NCBI GenBank assembly: GCA_963969595.1
Contig: OZ018417.1
Location: 11,658,501 to 11,722,500 of the forward strand
Reading direction: 5' to 3'
Length of the DNA: 64,000 nt
Source: Neckera pumila
Lineage: Eukaryota; Streptophyta; Bryopsida; Hypnales; Neckeraceae
Below, in pieces: positions 22,969 to 35,233 of the stretch (position 1 is the stretch's first letter; every line of letters begins with the position of its first letter). A model generated the notes under the pieces. It made no database searches. It had not been told where the DNA came from and saw only the letters and a list, made by a program, of their open reading frames with translations. Both the position numbers and the translations under genes were made by a program.

Positions 22969-23258
22969 CATTAGATGACATTGGAGGGCATTGGAAGGCC
23001 CTTTCAGACCCGTTTCCAAATCTGGTCCATTTTTGTGAACAACCGGTTTGGGCTGTCAGAATTTTATTTTCAAAAAAGAAAAAAAAAAGAAAAAAAATTT
23101 CGCCCAAATATCATTTTAAGCAAAAAAAAAATGAGTTTTCTTCGAAAAATGACGTGGCACACTCTTGACCACATCAGCCAACAGTTATCGTGCGTTCTCG
23201 TAGTTTGGGAATGAAAGAGAACTCTCAATCTTCCAAAGGCGTCAAATGTCATCGAATG
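22969..23258. mobile_element. CATTAG-ended MITE, 290 bp, copy 1
   Basis: Left end CATTAGATGACATTGGAGGG; right end, reverse-complemented, CATTCGATGACATTTGACGC; both continue with TTGGAAG. The interior shares CCAAATATCATTTTAAGCAA and AAATGACGTGGCA with 28,368-28,671, of the same size. No coding capacity. Confidence 0.7.
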
Positions 23259-25721
23259 GGACAATTTCTAAGCCACGGCCCGCCCATTGCCCATGTTGAG
23301 TGGTGCCCTATTGTGGGGTTGCTCTAAGAAAGATTAGGTGATGCTACATCTCTACATTTCATTTCATTTTCATTGGAGAAATATGACAATTCCATCCACA
23401 GAAATTGTTTTATCTTTCCATTTGGGATAAAAACTTTATCCTCTCACCTGATCAGTGGTCAGGTCAGTTTTTGCAAACTTTTCGTCAAAAATTTAGTTTA
23501 TTACCAACTGAAAACGGATGTAACCTATTCAGTAAGCAGGTGACACGTGGTTTTGGTGGCCCCAAGCCGTGAAAAAGTCGGTGGACGCCACTTGCCTGGA
23601 CTTGATGCTTCACGTGATTGAACCGAATTCTCGATGCAAATTGCAATGGAAATCCACCTTTTTAAGATGTTCCAAAAATAAATTATAAAGTTAAGAATGG
23701 GACAAAAACCATTTTATCCAGATTCTAGAATCTCATATTTTGGGAAGCCTCCTCTCGGTACACGTGCCCTGGAACCAAGCACCAGGGCCCTATAATACTG
23801 GGCGGCAGTGAGCCGAAAACTAGTGTATGGAATTTAGTGCAATATGCCACCTAGTTGAAGAAATTTTGTGGAATATGCTACCTTCAAGACAAACAGGTAT
23901 CAACTTTGGCTATCTTGAGAGTGATTGGCATTAAAAAAATTAGAAAGAAAGGGTTTTGTAAGCTGTAAAGGATGATTGGGAGTACTATAAGATAAAACAA
24001 ACTAAAGTAGGAACACCCGGCCAATAGCCTCCCTGTACTTAATCTTTGTTCCTAGATGGACATTAAACCGTCCTTAAACTTCCATTGAATGGTCTCTGAC
24101 GTGAGTCATAAAGTTTTCTCCTCTCTTTACTGTGATTAGATAAGTGTTGAATTTGTCAGAATTTAGATTTGGGTCCACCTAAAGGACGGTTTTAGTGGTG
24201 TAGGGGATTGCAACTTTGAAAATTTATAGAAAATGTATGCCAAGTTTGAAAAATCTTTTTTTTTTTCATGATTTTCTCTCGACTTTACCACAAAGATATT
24301 AACTTTTTGAAATGGTGCCTCCAAGTATGCTGAATTATTTATTTTGACGTTTTTGGGTGCTTCCCCCTTAAATAGATGCTAATTCCACTGTGGAGGAAGT
24401 GACAAATTGGCTATCAAATTCTATTGGTTGTTGCAGTCTTGGCTAAAATCTATTTTTTTCAAGGATTTTCTCCAATGTACAGTACATTTAGCTACTAAAA
24501 GTTTTAAGTAGCAATGCAACAAATTTTAGCTAGTTCTGTGAATGTTCTTAAGTGGGAATTGTTTACAGTAGTGCTACAAGCCTTTCAAAGGTTTGGGTGA
24601 ACTAATCCCACGGCCCCTGCTTAATTGTTGCGGAGGAAAAATGTTGAAATTTTTCATTTCCCACACATGATAAAATTTGCAAATTTTGAATTCATATTTG
24701 CAATCAAAGGCCCAAAATTAGATAGGAAGGGTGTATAAGGTAAATTAATCAAGCACACCATAGGGGGGCTTTTTATTTACATACACCCTTGGAATGACTT
24801 TTGGGGGACAAGCAATGTGGTCAATTCACCCCGGCCCCTTTCAAGTTGAAAAGGTGTGGATTTGTTTTTCCATGTTTGACAAACATGAATGTAAAAATCT
24901 GCCTCCTAATTTGGGCGCCAATTTTGTTTTCATTGACCTCAACTCCAACTATTTAAGTTTGAAATTCAAAATTTTAAAACTTTATCATCTACAATAAATA
25001 ACATGTTCTTACATTTTTTCCAAAATAAAAATATAGAATGAACCTCCAAATTTTGACCTTCATAACATTCCGTAGCCATTAGAAAGGTTGCCTTTTCTTC
25101 TCTTGAGTCTTCATCTATGAAATTCTTCTATACATCATGGAGATTTAATGTAATCTTCAGTACCAGGATAGTGGCAAGATAGTTATGGTATGCCCCATTA
25201 GCGTTTGAATTTCTTTTTGTGTTTAAACAGCTATTTTTCTTCAATTCCTAATTTGAATCATTTTTTCAAGTATAGAATCTAATAGTTTTCTTTATTTTTT
25301 TAGTCAAAAATAAAAATTTATAAATGTTTTCAACACATTTTTTGCCAATGTTTTCAAATTACAAATGTTTATTTTTCCAATTCCATCGGCTAAGTTTGAA
25401 CTAGCTGCTGGTTCTTCTTCAACATGATACCCCATGTTTTTCTAATTTTGTGACCTGACGAATAAGTCTACAAATAAATGTAAAAATAGTTTGCCAAAAA
25501 TCCAAAGGATCCATTGAGTCAAATATCAATGTCTATCTACCATCAATAAAATTTTCCATTGCTATATAAAGAGATTGATTAGTTCATTGACATTTGTGGG
25601 GGGGAAGGGTATATAGGTTGTTTTTATAATGAAAATCCATTGCCCTTTAGGAATTTTCAAAGTGTATGGGATAATTTGAAGATGAGAGCTTGATCGTTTA
25701 TTATCAGACTTTAGGAACCGT
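23259..25721. other. Unassigned intergenic DNA, mostly repeats
   Basis: No coding structure was found. About 24,870-25,010 shares with 26,565-26,710 the order ATGAATGTAA, a GACCTCAAC block, AATTCAAAATT and ACTTTATCATC, marking another dispersed repeat family. The GGTGCCC...GGGTTGCTCTAAG stretch near 23,300 resembles MITE ends, but no partner was found. Confidence 0.4.
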
Positions 25722-26084
25722 TTTCAAGGTAGAATTTTAGACCTCGTTTTGGCATAATAGAATAACATTTTCTCTAAAACTTTGAGCTCAAAAAAGTTGT
25801 AGAATCAAGCAAAATTTCATCTCCAAAAATCCGTTTGAGATTTTGAGCCTCCAACCGAAAGTAAGTTATGGATAAATTTCAAAGAGGAATTGGAAGAGAC
25901 ATTTTCTTTGACATTTTCAACATCTTTTTTGAATTTTATTCATAACCTTTGATTGGAGGCTCAAAATCCAACCGAATTTTTGGAGATGAAAATTTTCTTG
26001 ATTCTACAACTTTTCTGAGTTCAAAGTTTTAAAGAAAATGTTATTCTACTATGCCAAAATGAGGTCTGAAATTCTACTTCAAAC
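25722..26084. mobile_element. Fold-back element, ~365 bp, arms ~150 bp
   Basis: The left arm runs AGAATTTTAGACCTC, TTTTGGCATAATAGAATAAC, TTGTAGAATCAAG, then TTTGAGATTTTGAGCCTCCAA. The right arm mirrors it in reverse order, ending GAGGTCTGAAATTCT. The loop is about 60-70 bp. The arms are well conserved, so a transcript across it would fold into a long hairpin. Confidence 0.75.
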
Positions 26085-26749
26085 ATAATTTCTACTTTTG
26101 ACTTAACTTTGAATGATTGAGCTCTTGTTAATTCAATTTATATACCCCATATGCATTGTCTTATTTCCTACCACCTTATGTGTATATAAGGATCTTGTCT
26201 TTCCAAACATTCACTCATGGGTTGAATGGCTGGTGAAGCAATGTGTAGTAGTTGTTGAGTTTCGTGTTCTAATAAATAAAATGTTGAATTTTTTAAAATT
26301 TTGTTTCGAAGCACTAAAATTCATTTTATTACTTTAGTTATTTATTGAACATTATAGTGCTAAAGCTGCTATCTAGGTTCAACTTGAAAAGTCTCTTATT
26401 AAATGCCACCTATCCTCATAACTACTGATGGGCGTGGATTATTTCTTATTATATCATCCGGAGAGGAAATGATGTGAAATATTTCACATCAATTTATTGC
26501 GGGAAAAGCAACCTAACTCACTGCTATTGAATGTTGTAGGGATGAATTTTTTTTTTCCTACACTTGAGATGAATGTAAGAGGTTGCCCTCTATTTTGGGT
26601 AGTCAACTTTGTTTTTAGTGACCTCAACCATTTATATGGCAATTTAGAATTCAAAATTCAAATTTAAAATTTTGAAACTTTATCATCCATAGTAAATAAT
26701 TTGTTCACAATTGAACTTTATAAGTTATTTTTTTGAAAAAGATGCTTAG

Positions 26750-27100
26750 ATTGCCTAAAAAATAAAATTGTAAATAACTTTCTCATCCCTGATCCAAATA
26801 AAATGAATCAAAGCTTCACATGTACATAAAAATATAACATTTTAGGAAAAAATTTAAAAATAAAAATTTAACTTTTTGTGATTTTCTTTGTGCTACTTGC
26901 TGACCTCCATTTTTGGCTTATTATGCTATAATATTTGCTCTCAGGCACCAATTGACACAAAAATTATATTCTCAAGAACCTTACGTATTTTTATAGCTCC
27001 TCAAAAAGTTTCAAAAAATCACAACAAGATTTGAATAATTAGGAGCCTATCCAAAGTCTTATTTTAGCCCCCATAGGACCAATGGGACTTTAGAAGTTAA
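26750..27100 (-). mobile_element. TTAA-family fragment, inverted
   Basis: Ends GGGACTTTAGAAG-TTAA at 27,085-27,100, a decayed form of the family terminus. The interior (AACTTTCTCATCC, ATGAATCAAAGCTT) matches the inverted block seen at 62,515-62,560. The other boundary is not defined. Confidence 0.5.
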
Positions 27101-27111
27101 AGGATAATGTG

Positions 27112-27250
27112 TCAATCTTTTATTGGTTAGAACTTAAGTACCATTAGATACATGAAAAGGCAGTTATAGTCGTTTATGGGAAGTTTGTAATTCCATTCTA
27201 TAGGTGGTTTTGTAATTTTAGGGCAGAGCATTTCAATTTTTTTTAATTCC
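27112..27250 (+). repeat. Dispersed repeat, copy 1 (partner at 63.85 kb)
   Basis: Shares CTTTTATTGGT, TTAGATACATGAAAAGGC, GTTTATGGGA and TTTTGTAA, in that order, with 63,846-63,980. The similarity is about 130 bp in direct orientation. Confidence 0.65.
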
Positions 27251-27807
27251 ACTTGGATTTGATTCATGAAACAAGCACACACCACTAAAAAAATATGTAC
27301 TTCTCTTGAAGGTGACCCCAAGATATTCAGATTGCAAATTAGGGTGGTAATAGGCTTGTCTATCTCAGAGTTCATCTATATTGAAGTTGGATATTTTTGT
27401 AAATATTCAGTTTGAAGTTTGATTCCAAACATGAATCATGAATTCAATTTTTTCTGAATTTAATCATATGTACTAAATTTTTTCTAGGGAAAAAGAAAAT
27501 TGATAGATGTCCTTTAATAGCCCTTTCCATTAAGGTAATCCAAACTATGACAAGCCAAGTTTGGACAAGCCTAATACATGCCAGAAATTTCTTGTAAAGA
27601 ACATTTCACAAGTCACATATACAACTGAAGAAATTATAGGCTTGCATTAAGCTAGCCTGAACTTGGCCTATCATAGGCTAAGTTATCTTACATTGAATTG
27701 GGAAATTAGGTTGCCCCACACTAATATCTCAACAACCTACTCTATATCAATATTACAGCTACTGTACAAGGATGCAATGATGTGAAAAACATATGTGATG
27801 TATAGGT

Positions 27808-27846
27808 TGGTGTACAGATTCATGGATTGGTGTACAGATTCATGGC
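27808..27846. repeat. Short direct duplication
   Basis: TTGGTGTACAGATTCATGG occurs twice in a row with a period near 19-20 bp. Confidence 0.8.
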
Positions 27847-28367
27847 TCAGGATTAGAGAATGGCTTGTGCCTCCATCTAAACAAGCAATGAATCATGAGG
27901 TAACATGAGGTAACTTCTCTGGGATAACAACATCTTTTACAACCTTCTAAATAAATTGCTCCTTCAATCAAAATTTGTCTAACTTAAAGTGGATGGCCAC
28001 TTGAATCCCCAACAATACGACTCCTAAATATACTTCCAACCAATCACAAGTCATAGAGCTTGCAAAAGCGATAAGTGAGCTATGACAATTGTTAATTCCA
28101 AGAGAAAATATAGCATGTATAGAATCCAAAGGCTCCCTTCAAATATAAAAAATTTGGGGGGTGAAAGTGAAGGTCGAGCCTGACATATACTAGAATTGAT
28201 TGCTTATCATCAAAAAATTAGAGGAGAAAGGATACTTGGAGGTTGCAAGAGATGCTCTAATGTAATTTAATTGTAAAGGCAACCCAATTTCACTATTTAG
28301 TGAAGATGACAGCATAGTTATTATTATACTATGTCAGCTGATCTATCTTTAAATCTAAAGGACCAGA

Positions 28368-28671
28368 CATTAGATGGGATTCGGGGGCCTTGGAGGGCCG
28401 TTTTAGGCCCGTTCCCCAATTTGGCCAAATTCATTGAACATCAATATGGGCGTGTCAGAATTTTTTTTTTTCACAAAAAATAAAATAAAATATATATATT
28501 TTTTACCAAAATATCATTTTAAGCAAAAAATAAAAATAAAATTTAAAAAAATGACGTGGCAGTCACTGTGCCACGTCGACCAGCAATTGCAGATGCATTC
28601 CTACAGTCTCAGAATGCAGCAGAACGCAGGGGAACTCGGAGCCCTCCAAAACCCCCGAATCCCTTCTAATG
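28368..28671. mobile_element. CATTAG-ended MITE, 304 bp, nested in element E
   Basis: Left end CATTAGATGGGATTCGGGGG continues CCTTGGAGGGC. Right end, reverse-complemented, begins CATTAGAAGGGATTCGGGGG and continues TTTTGGAGGGC, an inverted repeat of about 31 bp. The interior matches 22,969-23,258. It lies just inside the left end of element E. Confidence 0.8.
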
Positions 28672-29207
28672 CACCGATTTTTGACAACATAGTGAATTTA
28701 GGCAGTTCACTACAAAAAAAAATTTAATTTTTTCTTTGAAATTTTCATACAAGGTTTGTCTAAGGAGTAGCTTTAGGGCCCAACAATTTTCATAATTTTT
28801 GACTATATGGTTAAAAAGTTATTGCATAATATGTAATTTTCATTGTTTGGCGGGCAGCCTGGGCAGCTCAAAAAAATTCTTTAAAAATCACTTTTTAAGA
28901 AAACAAAAATTTGAAATTGGTTCTTTAGATTTATATTTACACGGGAAGCTTTGAATCATTCCATATTGATTAATGAGAAGAAAGTTATGAGGATTCCTAG
29001 TTTGAGGGTAGTTATGGAATCTCTACTCTAAAATAAACTTTGAAGTCCTTTATTTAACTCAATTTTCAATATGTTTGAAAAAAATTAAAAATATTAGATA
29101 TAGATTTTTTATTACAACATTACAACCATTGGAATTGGCATGTTTCAATGTAATATCTAAATTCTTAACAATTTTGTATTTTGAATCATTCTCTACTTCT
29201 TTCTACT

Positions 29208-29778
29208 TACTCCCTCCGTTCCAAAATGATCTTCCTATTGGCCTTCATTTTTTGTCCCTAAATGATCTTCCTGTTGCACTTTGTGAGTTGCAAATTGGTC
29301 AAATTTAACTTTTAGTTATTCTCTTGGACTAGCAAAACAACTCCAAGCAGTAGTTTCCCCTCCATCCATGCAATCACCAATCAAAAAGACAAATAAAATG
29401 GTTGAAGGGGTCAATCAACACTTTTTGTTTTTATTTTTTGCAACTCTTTGAATATTGCCTAATTGAAAGAGATGAAGTTTTGGGAGGCGAAATATATGTC
29501 TACATATGGTCTTTGGCTTATACTAACTACCCACAAAACGATGATATCACACTCAACAATTAAATAGCCATTGGTGATTCTTGAAAATACCCAAAAAATT
29601 CCATTTCTAAATAATCAAAGAAATTGCACTTTAAAAAGGGCTTCAAATCTCAAAGTTTCATGGACAATAGGAGTGCATCAAATTCCATAAATAGTGCAAA
29701 AAGGGCTTTAAATATGTTATTTTTAGCCTTAATCAGGAACATTTTGTCTAACAGAAAGATCATTTCGGGACGGAGGTA
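29208..29778. mobile_element. Stowaway-like MITE, ~570 bp, nested in element E
   Basis: Left TACTCCCTCCGTTCCAAAAT then GATCTTCCT; right end, reverse-complemented, TACCTCCGTCCCGAAAT then GATCTTTCT. The uninterrupted relative of element E (inverted in element D, 20,700-20,770) reads straight through CTTTCTACTTACTAT, so the insertion point is exact. A short repeat (TA up to TTAC) flanks it. Stowaway MITEs duplicate TA. Confidence 0.82.
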
Positions 29779-30246
29779 TTACTATTTTTTTCCTATATGT
29801 TTTGCAATTCCAAATGATCTGAAATTTTTCAAGCATGTAGCCAACTTGTTGTGAAGAATGAATCCAAAGAGTAACTGGCACCATTTTGAAATTTTTTTCA
29901 TATAAATGTGACCTTGTGAAGTGCAGCTGCCCGGATTTTTGCAGGGACAAAAAAAGGATTTTTGTAAATTCAAACATTATGATCTTGCAATCTAAAATTT
30001 CTGAAATTTTTCCACAACTTCTCAAACTAGTGTACTACAAGATCCTACGGTTACATTTGTCCAAAAATGCTTTTTTTTTTCTAAATTTTGGTACTTGTAT
30101 TAGAGATGACAGTTTTGGAGCGGTTTTGATGAAAACATAGTCTGTGACCTTTAGGGGTTAAGGGGGAGATTCCAGCCTACAGGAAACAGATTGTAGGGTG
30201 CTCCAAAGTCTAAATTCTAGACGCCAAATGAACACAAAAAGTGGAC

Positions 30247-30659
30247 TAGTGGAGGGTGCCCTAAGAGCATCCCCACCCGGCTTGCAAAATGCAAGCCAGG
30301 TTGCAAGCCGGGGAAGAAGGGTCGCCCCACTCGTGGCCTCTTAAGAGGCCATTGCCATCCAATGAGCGACGTCCACATTCACAAATCATGTCCTTGCTTT
30401 TTGGGAAAGTGGAAAAGTGTTTGTCTCATGCGGTTTGCAAGCCACCCTTTGGCTTGCAAAAGAGCCCGGTTTTGCAAGCCACCGGCGTCTTTTGGCTTGG
30501 CCTCTTAACAAGTTCATCCATTATGCAAGACGGGTGGGGCAATTTTGCAAGCCTCTCTTAACAAGTCATCCAATATGCAAGGCGGGTGGGGATGCTCTAA
30601 GTGGCAAGATTGCCAGAAGTCCGCACTGTTTTGAGGCAAATTTAGGGCACCCTCCACTA
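30247..30659. mobile_element. Outer MITE with TAGTGGAGGGTGCCCTAA ends
   Basis: TAGTGGAGGGTGCCCTAA at 30,247-30,264 is mirrored at 30,641-30,659. The element is split directly after its left terminus by the inner element 30,265-30,597. Without that, it is only about 80 bp, a very small MITE or relic. Confidence 0.7.
30265..30597. mobile_element. Inner MITE, 333 bp, GAGCATCCCCACCCG ends and TAA duplication
   Basis: The 15 bp GAGCATCCCCACCCG is a perfect terminal inverted repeat, followed by CTTGCA in both arms, and TAA flanks both sides (30,262-30,264 and 30,598-30,600). A TAA/TTA three-base duplication is typical of PIF/Harbinger MITEs (Tourist-like). The interior is rich in TTGCAAGCC and its complement, unusually GC-rich for the area. 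Its crisp ends suggest recent insertion. Confidence 0.82.
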
Positions 30660-32458
30660 CTGTAGTGAGTAGTGACTGAAGAAGCACTTTTCTGGTATAC
30701 CGACTGACCGCAGTTTTTTCAGTATTAAAATTTCAGTATTAATATTTTTTGTTTTATATGTGAACTAATGGGAGGACCCACTCACTGCGTTTCACAAGGA
30801 TATTTCAATACTTTTTAGGATAGATAGAAAACAGGATCCCAGGAACATCCCCCAAATGCGGTGATAACTGTGAGGCGGTGAGCGTGCTGAACACAGGCTG
30901 AAGCGTGCTCATAAAGATCTAGTCTTATGCATGACCCAATTATCCCAATTTTCGTTGTGCAGTGTTGTTCAATCCAATTTTTGTTACATGGAGTGGGAAG
31001 AAAGAATCCAAGATACAACAACATTTTTCATACTGTACAGTATGTTTTCATACTGTACTGTATTTGAAATTCCAGTTCCAGCTATTCTATATGTCGGCGT
31101 TGGCTTCGGGACGCGGTGTAACTTAGTGTAACTTAGGTTGACTTTGAGGGTCCGGACAGCCCAGGAACGGACAGGGGGCGAACAGGCACTCAACAATTAG
31201 TTTTTCAATTGTTTGGCATGGAGGTGACCTACTGTACTGCAAATTTACAAATATTTGCGGTTTGTAGAATTTCTGGGACAATGAGTTCTCAGTATGTGCC
31301 TAACTTCTTCTCTGTGGTTTATTATGTCTCATTCTCATATGGCAAACACTGAGCAAATCTCCTTTATAATCACCTTCTGATAGATGTCTTGTTACAATAT
31401 GTCCTCAGTTGTACATACATAATGACTGGATTGGATTGGACACCTCTCCGGACAGCTAGAAGTCACCTATTGTAAGAAATTTGGGGGCTCGAGCCATGAT
31501 ACAAGAGTTAGTATTTCCAAATGCACAATTTAATTTCATAAGTGACCTGCAGCTTGCAGCAAGCAACAATTCAGGCCAATTTGCGTAGACAGGGTTGTAA
31601 GCGTAGTCAGTTTCACGGAAGTTCATTTGCGTTAAGACACCACAGAATTCATTGTGAAAGCAACTTCAAATGTTCGCCTAGGAGGTTCTTACTTAGTACT
31701 TCAGCTTTGGAAGACTGAATGTACAGAATGGAAAAAACGGGGGTTAGTGATCGATGTCATTGGTCATCTTTCCGGCCCGGGTTTTCACCTGGTCACCGGA
31801 TGCCACCGGATGCCAATGGAATCGATAAGAACATTAGAAGATACGTTAAGGCAAGTTGATAAATTATAGAGCATTTTCTATGCAATTTTCATTGTCTTCC
31901 GCGTAGTTGATCTCGACACTTGATGAATTGGATTTGAACAAGGTCATATCACTAAGTGGAGAACTTAGAAAAAGGCATGTCATGGATTCATTGAAATAAG
32001 GTAAGTAAATAGAAAGGAACCACGATGCTCCTATTGATATAAACACAGGACAAAGCTATTTTCAGAAGCGCCCAAAATAGGGTCTGATGTTTTTTTTGTT
32101 CTTTTTTTTAATTTTACACAAAGAAAGGAGTAACCATTGCTGCAAGAAAAAAGAAATACAAACACGCAGACGCAAGCGGCTTGGGCAAGACAAGGAGCAC
32201 AATAAGTGTTAGAAACTAAACTAAGTTAGTAAAAATGTGTGGTGTCCACATGATGCGGCGTGAAAATAAAGATCTGATGGAATTTGGAGCTGTACTTCAA
32301 CAAGGCACTTTTGTACTATTCTCAGTGAAGAAACCTCTCACAACCCTTATATATTAGGTTCAAAAATCTTACAAGTTGTCTACCGTGCCATTCAATTTTT
32401 TTTTACATAATATAGAATACAATTGACATTTTTTTCCTTGTATAATAAATAGTCAATT
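30660..32458. other. Unassigned intergenic DNA
   Basis: No coding frame with motif or splice support. CATACTGTACAGTATG near 31,030 is a small palindrome with a repeat beside it. Nothing else was recognised. Confidence 0.4.
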
Positions 32459-33076
32459 CTTACTCAATCCCAATTAGACATACCAAAGCTCAATTTCAAA
32501 AAGCAAAACTCCATTTTTGTTGAATTATTTCATTTAATATTCATGATAATTGATTGAAAAACGTTGGAGATGAATTCTTTTTAATTTGATTGCATAGATA
32601 TATAGGAAACATCCACGCACTCATCGCAAATTTTTTTTCAAAATTCCCTCTAGGAATTTCAATGTGTGGGTGATGGTGCCTAAGTTTTGTAAAATAGATA
32701 TTTCTTTGTTGAAATTAGATTTTTCTATTTGACTTTTATATAATAACTAATTTTGTATAGTTGAGCATGATAGTACAATTACTTTGCCAAAATTTAATTA
32801 AAACATAGAGATATCTATTTTACAAAATTTGGACATTGTCCCAATATTGAAATCTCTATAGAGGGAATTCTGAAACTTTTTTTGGAGATGCTTGTTGAAG
32901 AAAAGATGTGCGTAAGGATGTTTCCAACATATATATGTAATTGAACTAAAAAAATTCATCACCAATGTTTTTCAATCAGTTATCATATATCATCACAATA
33001 TTAAATGAAATAATTCAACAAAAATATAGTTTTGTTTTTTGAAATTGAAATTTGGTATGGGGTGATTGCATAAAAG
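32459..33076. mobile_element. Fold-back element, ~620 bp, arms ~270 bp
   Basis: The left arm, with AAGCTCAATTTCAAAAAGC, then TTGAATTATTTCATTTAATAT, TTGATTGAAAAAC and CCCTCTA, is mirrored by the right arm ending in GGGTGATTGCATAAAAG. The loop is about 70 bp around 32,720-32,785. No frame longer than chance is present. Confidence 0.72.
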
Positions 33077-34200
33077 ACCGATACTGAAACATTGTCACAT
33101 ACAAAGTGCCGAAGCTTCATTTTGCAATAACTTTAGAAGTATGACTCATATGAATTTGAAATTTTTAGTGGAGAGTCTTCTTATGAGTTTAATCATAGCT
33201 CATATTTTTTAGAAATTTTCAAAAATCATTTTAAATTTAAAAATCATTTAAACAAATTTGTCACGTTTTGAATTTTAGGATTTTTACTACGTAAGGAGTC
33301 CCCAAATTTAGTGATTTGGAGCTGAAATTTCTATGGTCTATTCCCATAGTAGGAACTCATGTTTCTACCAAGGGGCATTAAAAAATATTTTATTTTATAT
33401 CCTCTATGTCTATGCAAAGAGGGCTCACTTGTGCATCCAATTTTGAACATTGAAGATGGTTTTAGGATCATTTTTTTGGTGAAATTTGTTTAATATAAAG
33501 TCTTTTCAAATGGCATTTTTTTAGTTTTTAAAAAAATTACTTTTCCTAATTTTTACAAATTAAAATGTTAAAGTACATATTTTCTTGTAATTCTGCACTT
33601 TTCTAGTTCTCCTATTAAATTTTTTTTTTGGTTTTCCTTCATAGGGTTTTTTCTTCTTATAGGTGTATACATTTCTCATATTTTTCATATTTTTTTAAAA
33701 AAGTTTTTCTATTTTTATAGTATTCCCCCCAAAATGGTTGAAAACGGCCAAAGTGGAACAAAAATGGAAGGTCATTCTTGCAGTGACCCTATGCTTGATT
33801 AGAACTAAATAAGATTTGAATGTTCATAATATGGCAAAAAATGCCATTTGTATTCTATATTGTGCAAAAGAATTTGAATGGTACAATAAGTTGCATGTAA
33901 GATTATTGGACCTGATTGTACAAATGGGAAAGAACTTTACAATTAACTCTAATATATGAGGAAAATCATAATTTTTAGACCACCACAATCAAAATATTAT
34001 CCAAAATATAATTCTCTTAAGCAATAATGAAGGTTACAACATAAGAAAATGTGCCCCAACAAATTTATCTAAAAAAGCATAAAAAATGCACAGTAATCCA
34101 ATTATTTTTAAGAATCTTTATCTTAACACTTTTGAATCAACCAAGGATTAGTTGAATTAGTTGAAATCAACCAAGGGTTAGTTGCAATATTGAGAGTCTT
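33077..34200. other. AT-rich unassigned DNA
   Basis: Low-complexity sequence with long T and A runs and no gene-like structure. Confidence 0.4.
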
Positions 34201-34796
34201 GGAGGCAATCCTAATTTGCCACAACTACCTCAGGAACCATGCCATAATTAATCCCTGCTCATCTCCTCCTTCATAGAAAGATAACAGCATACATAGCCAC
34301 AATGGGGCGTCAATCAGGAATGGGTTGCCTCCCATTACATTTCCCAATCGAGCAATAATAAGCATTGACACTCACATGCACAGACAATGGTGATTTAACT
34401 TGAGCAACTCTAATTCATATCGAGATCAATTTTGTAAAACTAGCTACTGTAGGTGTCTAGGTCTCTACAAAATATGGTAGGGATTCCTATTCATGCCACT
34501 TCAAAGGGTGCCCAACAAAGGCTCTTTAGAATGTTATTACCATTCACTCCTTCCCAATAGCAAGTGTTCCAATTGTTCCAGTTGTACAAAAAAAGGAATA
34601 CAAAAAGGAATTTAAATATGGTGTGCAATACCACTGCAGGAAGTGCGTCAGTCTCTGAAACTTTGCACGATACCATTATTGCCACAAAACATCCAATTCT
34701 ACGACACAGTTATAACCAAAATGGTCAGAAATAACACACAATGTAGACTTCACCACAGAATGATGACATTAGTTACAGAAAGCTCAAATTGAAACC

Positions 34797-34826
34797 ACCC
34801 AAACCCAACCCAACCCAACCCATCCT
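34797..34826. repeat. (CCAAC)n microsatellite
   Basis: Five or so CCAAC/CCCAA pentamers in a row. Confidence 0.8.
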
Positions 34827-35233
34827 CCTAACAAGAGCCTAGGTCCTCATGCACATACATAGAATCCTGAAGACATCCCTTATATCGCCTGGAGCACACT
34901 ATTTTATGACTCACTTGATACAAAATCAAGCCAAACCTGAAAACTGAAGGAAACAACTGTGCTGTTGCTGAGAGACCTACATTCGGTTGCAAACTTAATT
35001 ACTGCTCCTTATCTGGATCCAATCTCCTCGTCAAAGGTGTGGGAGAATCATCCGGGAAATCATCCTTGCTAGCGGTTGCAGAGGATGACTGGCTGGTGAA
35101 CAAGCTAGAGCGGCACCCGCCGAGAATACTCCATAGCAGGCCGGATCCGAAGAGGAGTTTTCTGGCAGTCTGAGGGTCGGTCCGGGACTCTGCACATTAT
35201 TGCCAGGACCATAAAAGTGAAGAGAGAAAGGTG

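Larger units (their letters stand above)
28349..30161 (+). mobile_element. TTAA-family element E with two nested MITEs
   Basis: The left end is a decayed TTAA-ATCTAAAGGACCA; the right end is CCTTTAGGGG-TTAA at 30,148-30,161. After removal of the insertions at 28,368-28,671 and about 29,210-29,778, the remaining ~940 bp is collinear with the 934 bp element C. Shared blocks are GACAACATAGTG, TAGCTTTAGGGCCCAACAA, GGGCAGCTCAAA, TTACAACATTACAA, CAAATGATCTGAAATTTTT and GACCTTGTGAAGTGCAGCT. Frames inside are remnants without motifs. Confidence 0.8.

Noticed and set aside
34797..34826. Telomere-like CCCAA/CCAAC run
   Set aside because: Pentamers rather than the plant CCCTAAA heptamer, and only about 30 bp long; a simple microsatellite.
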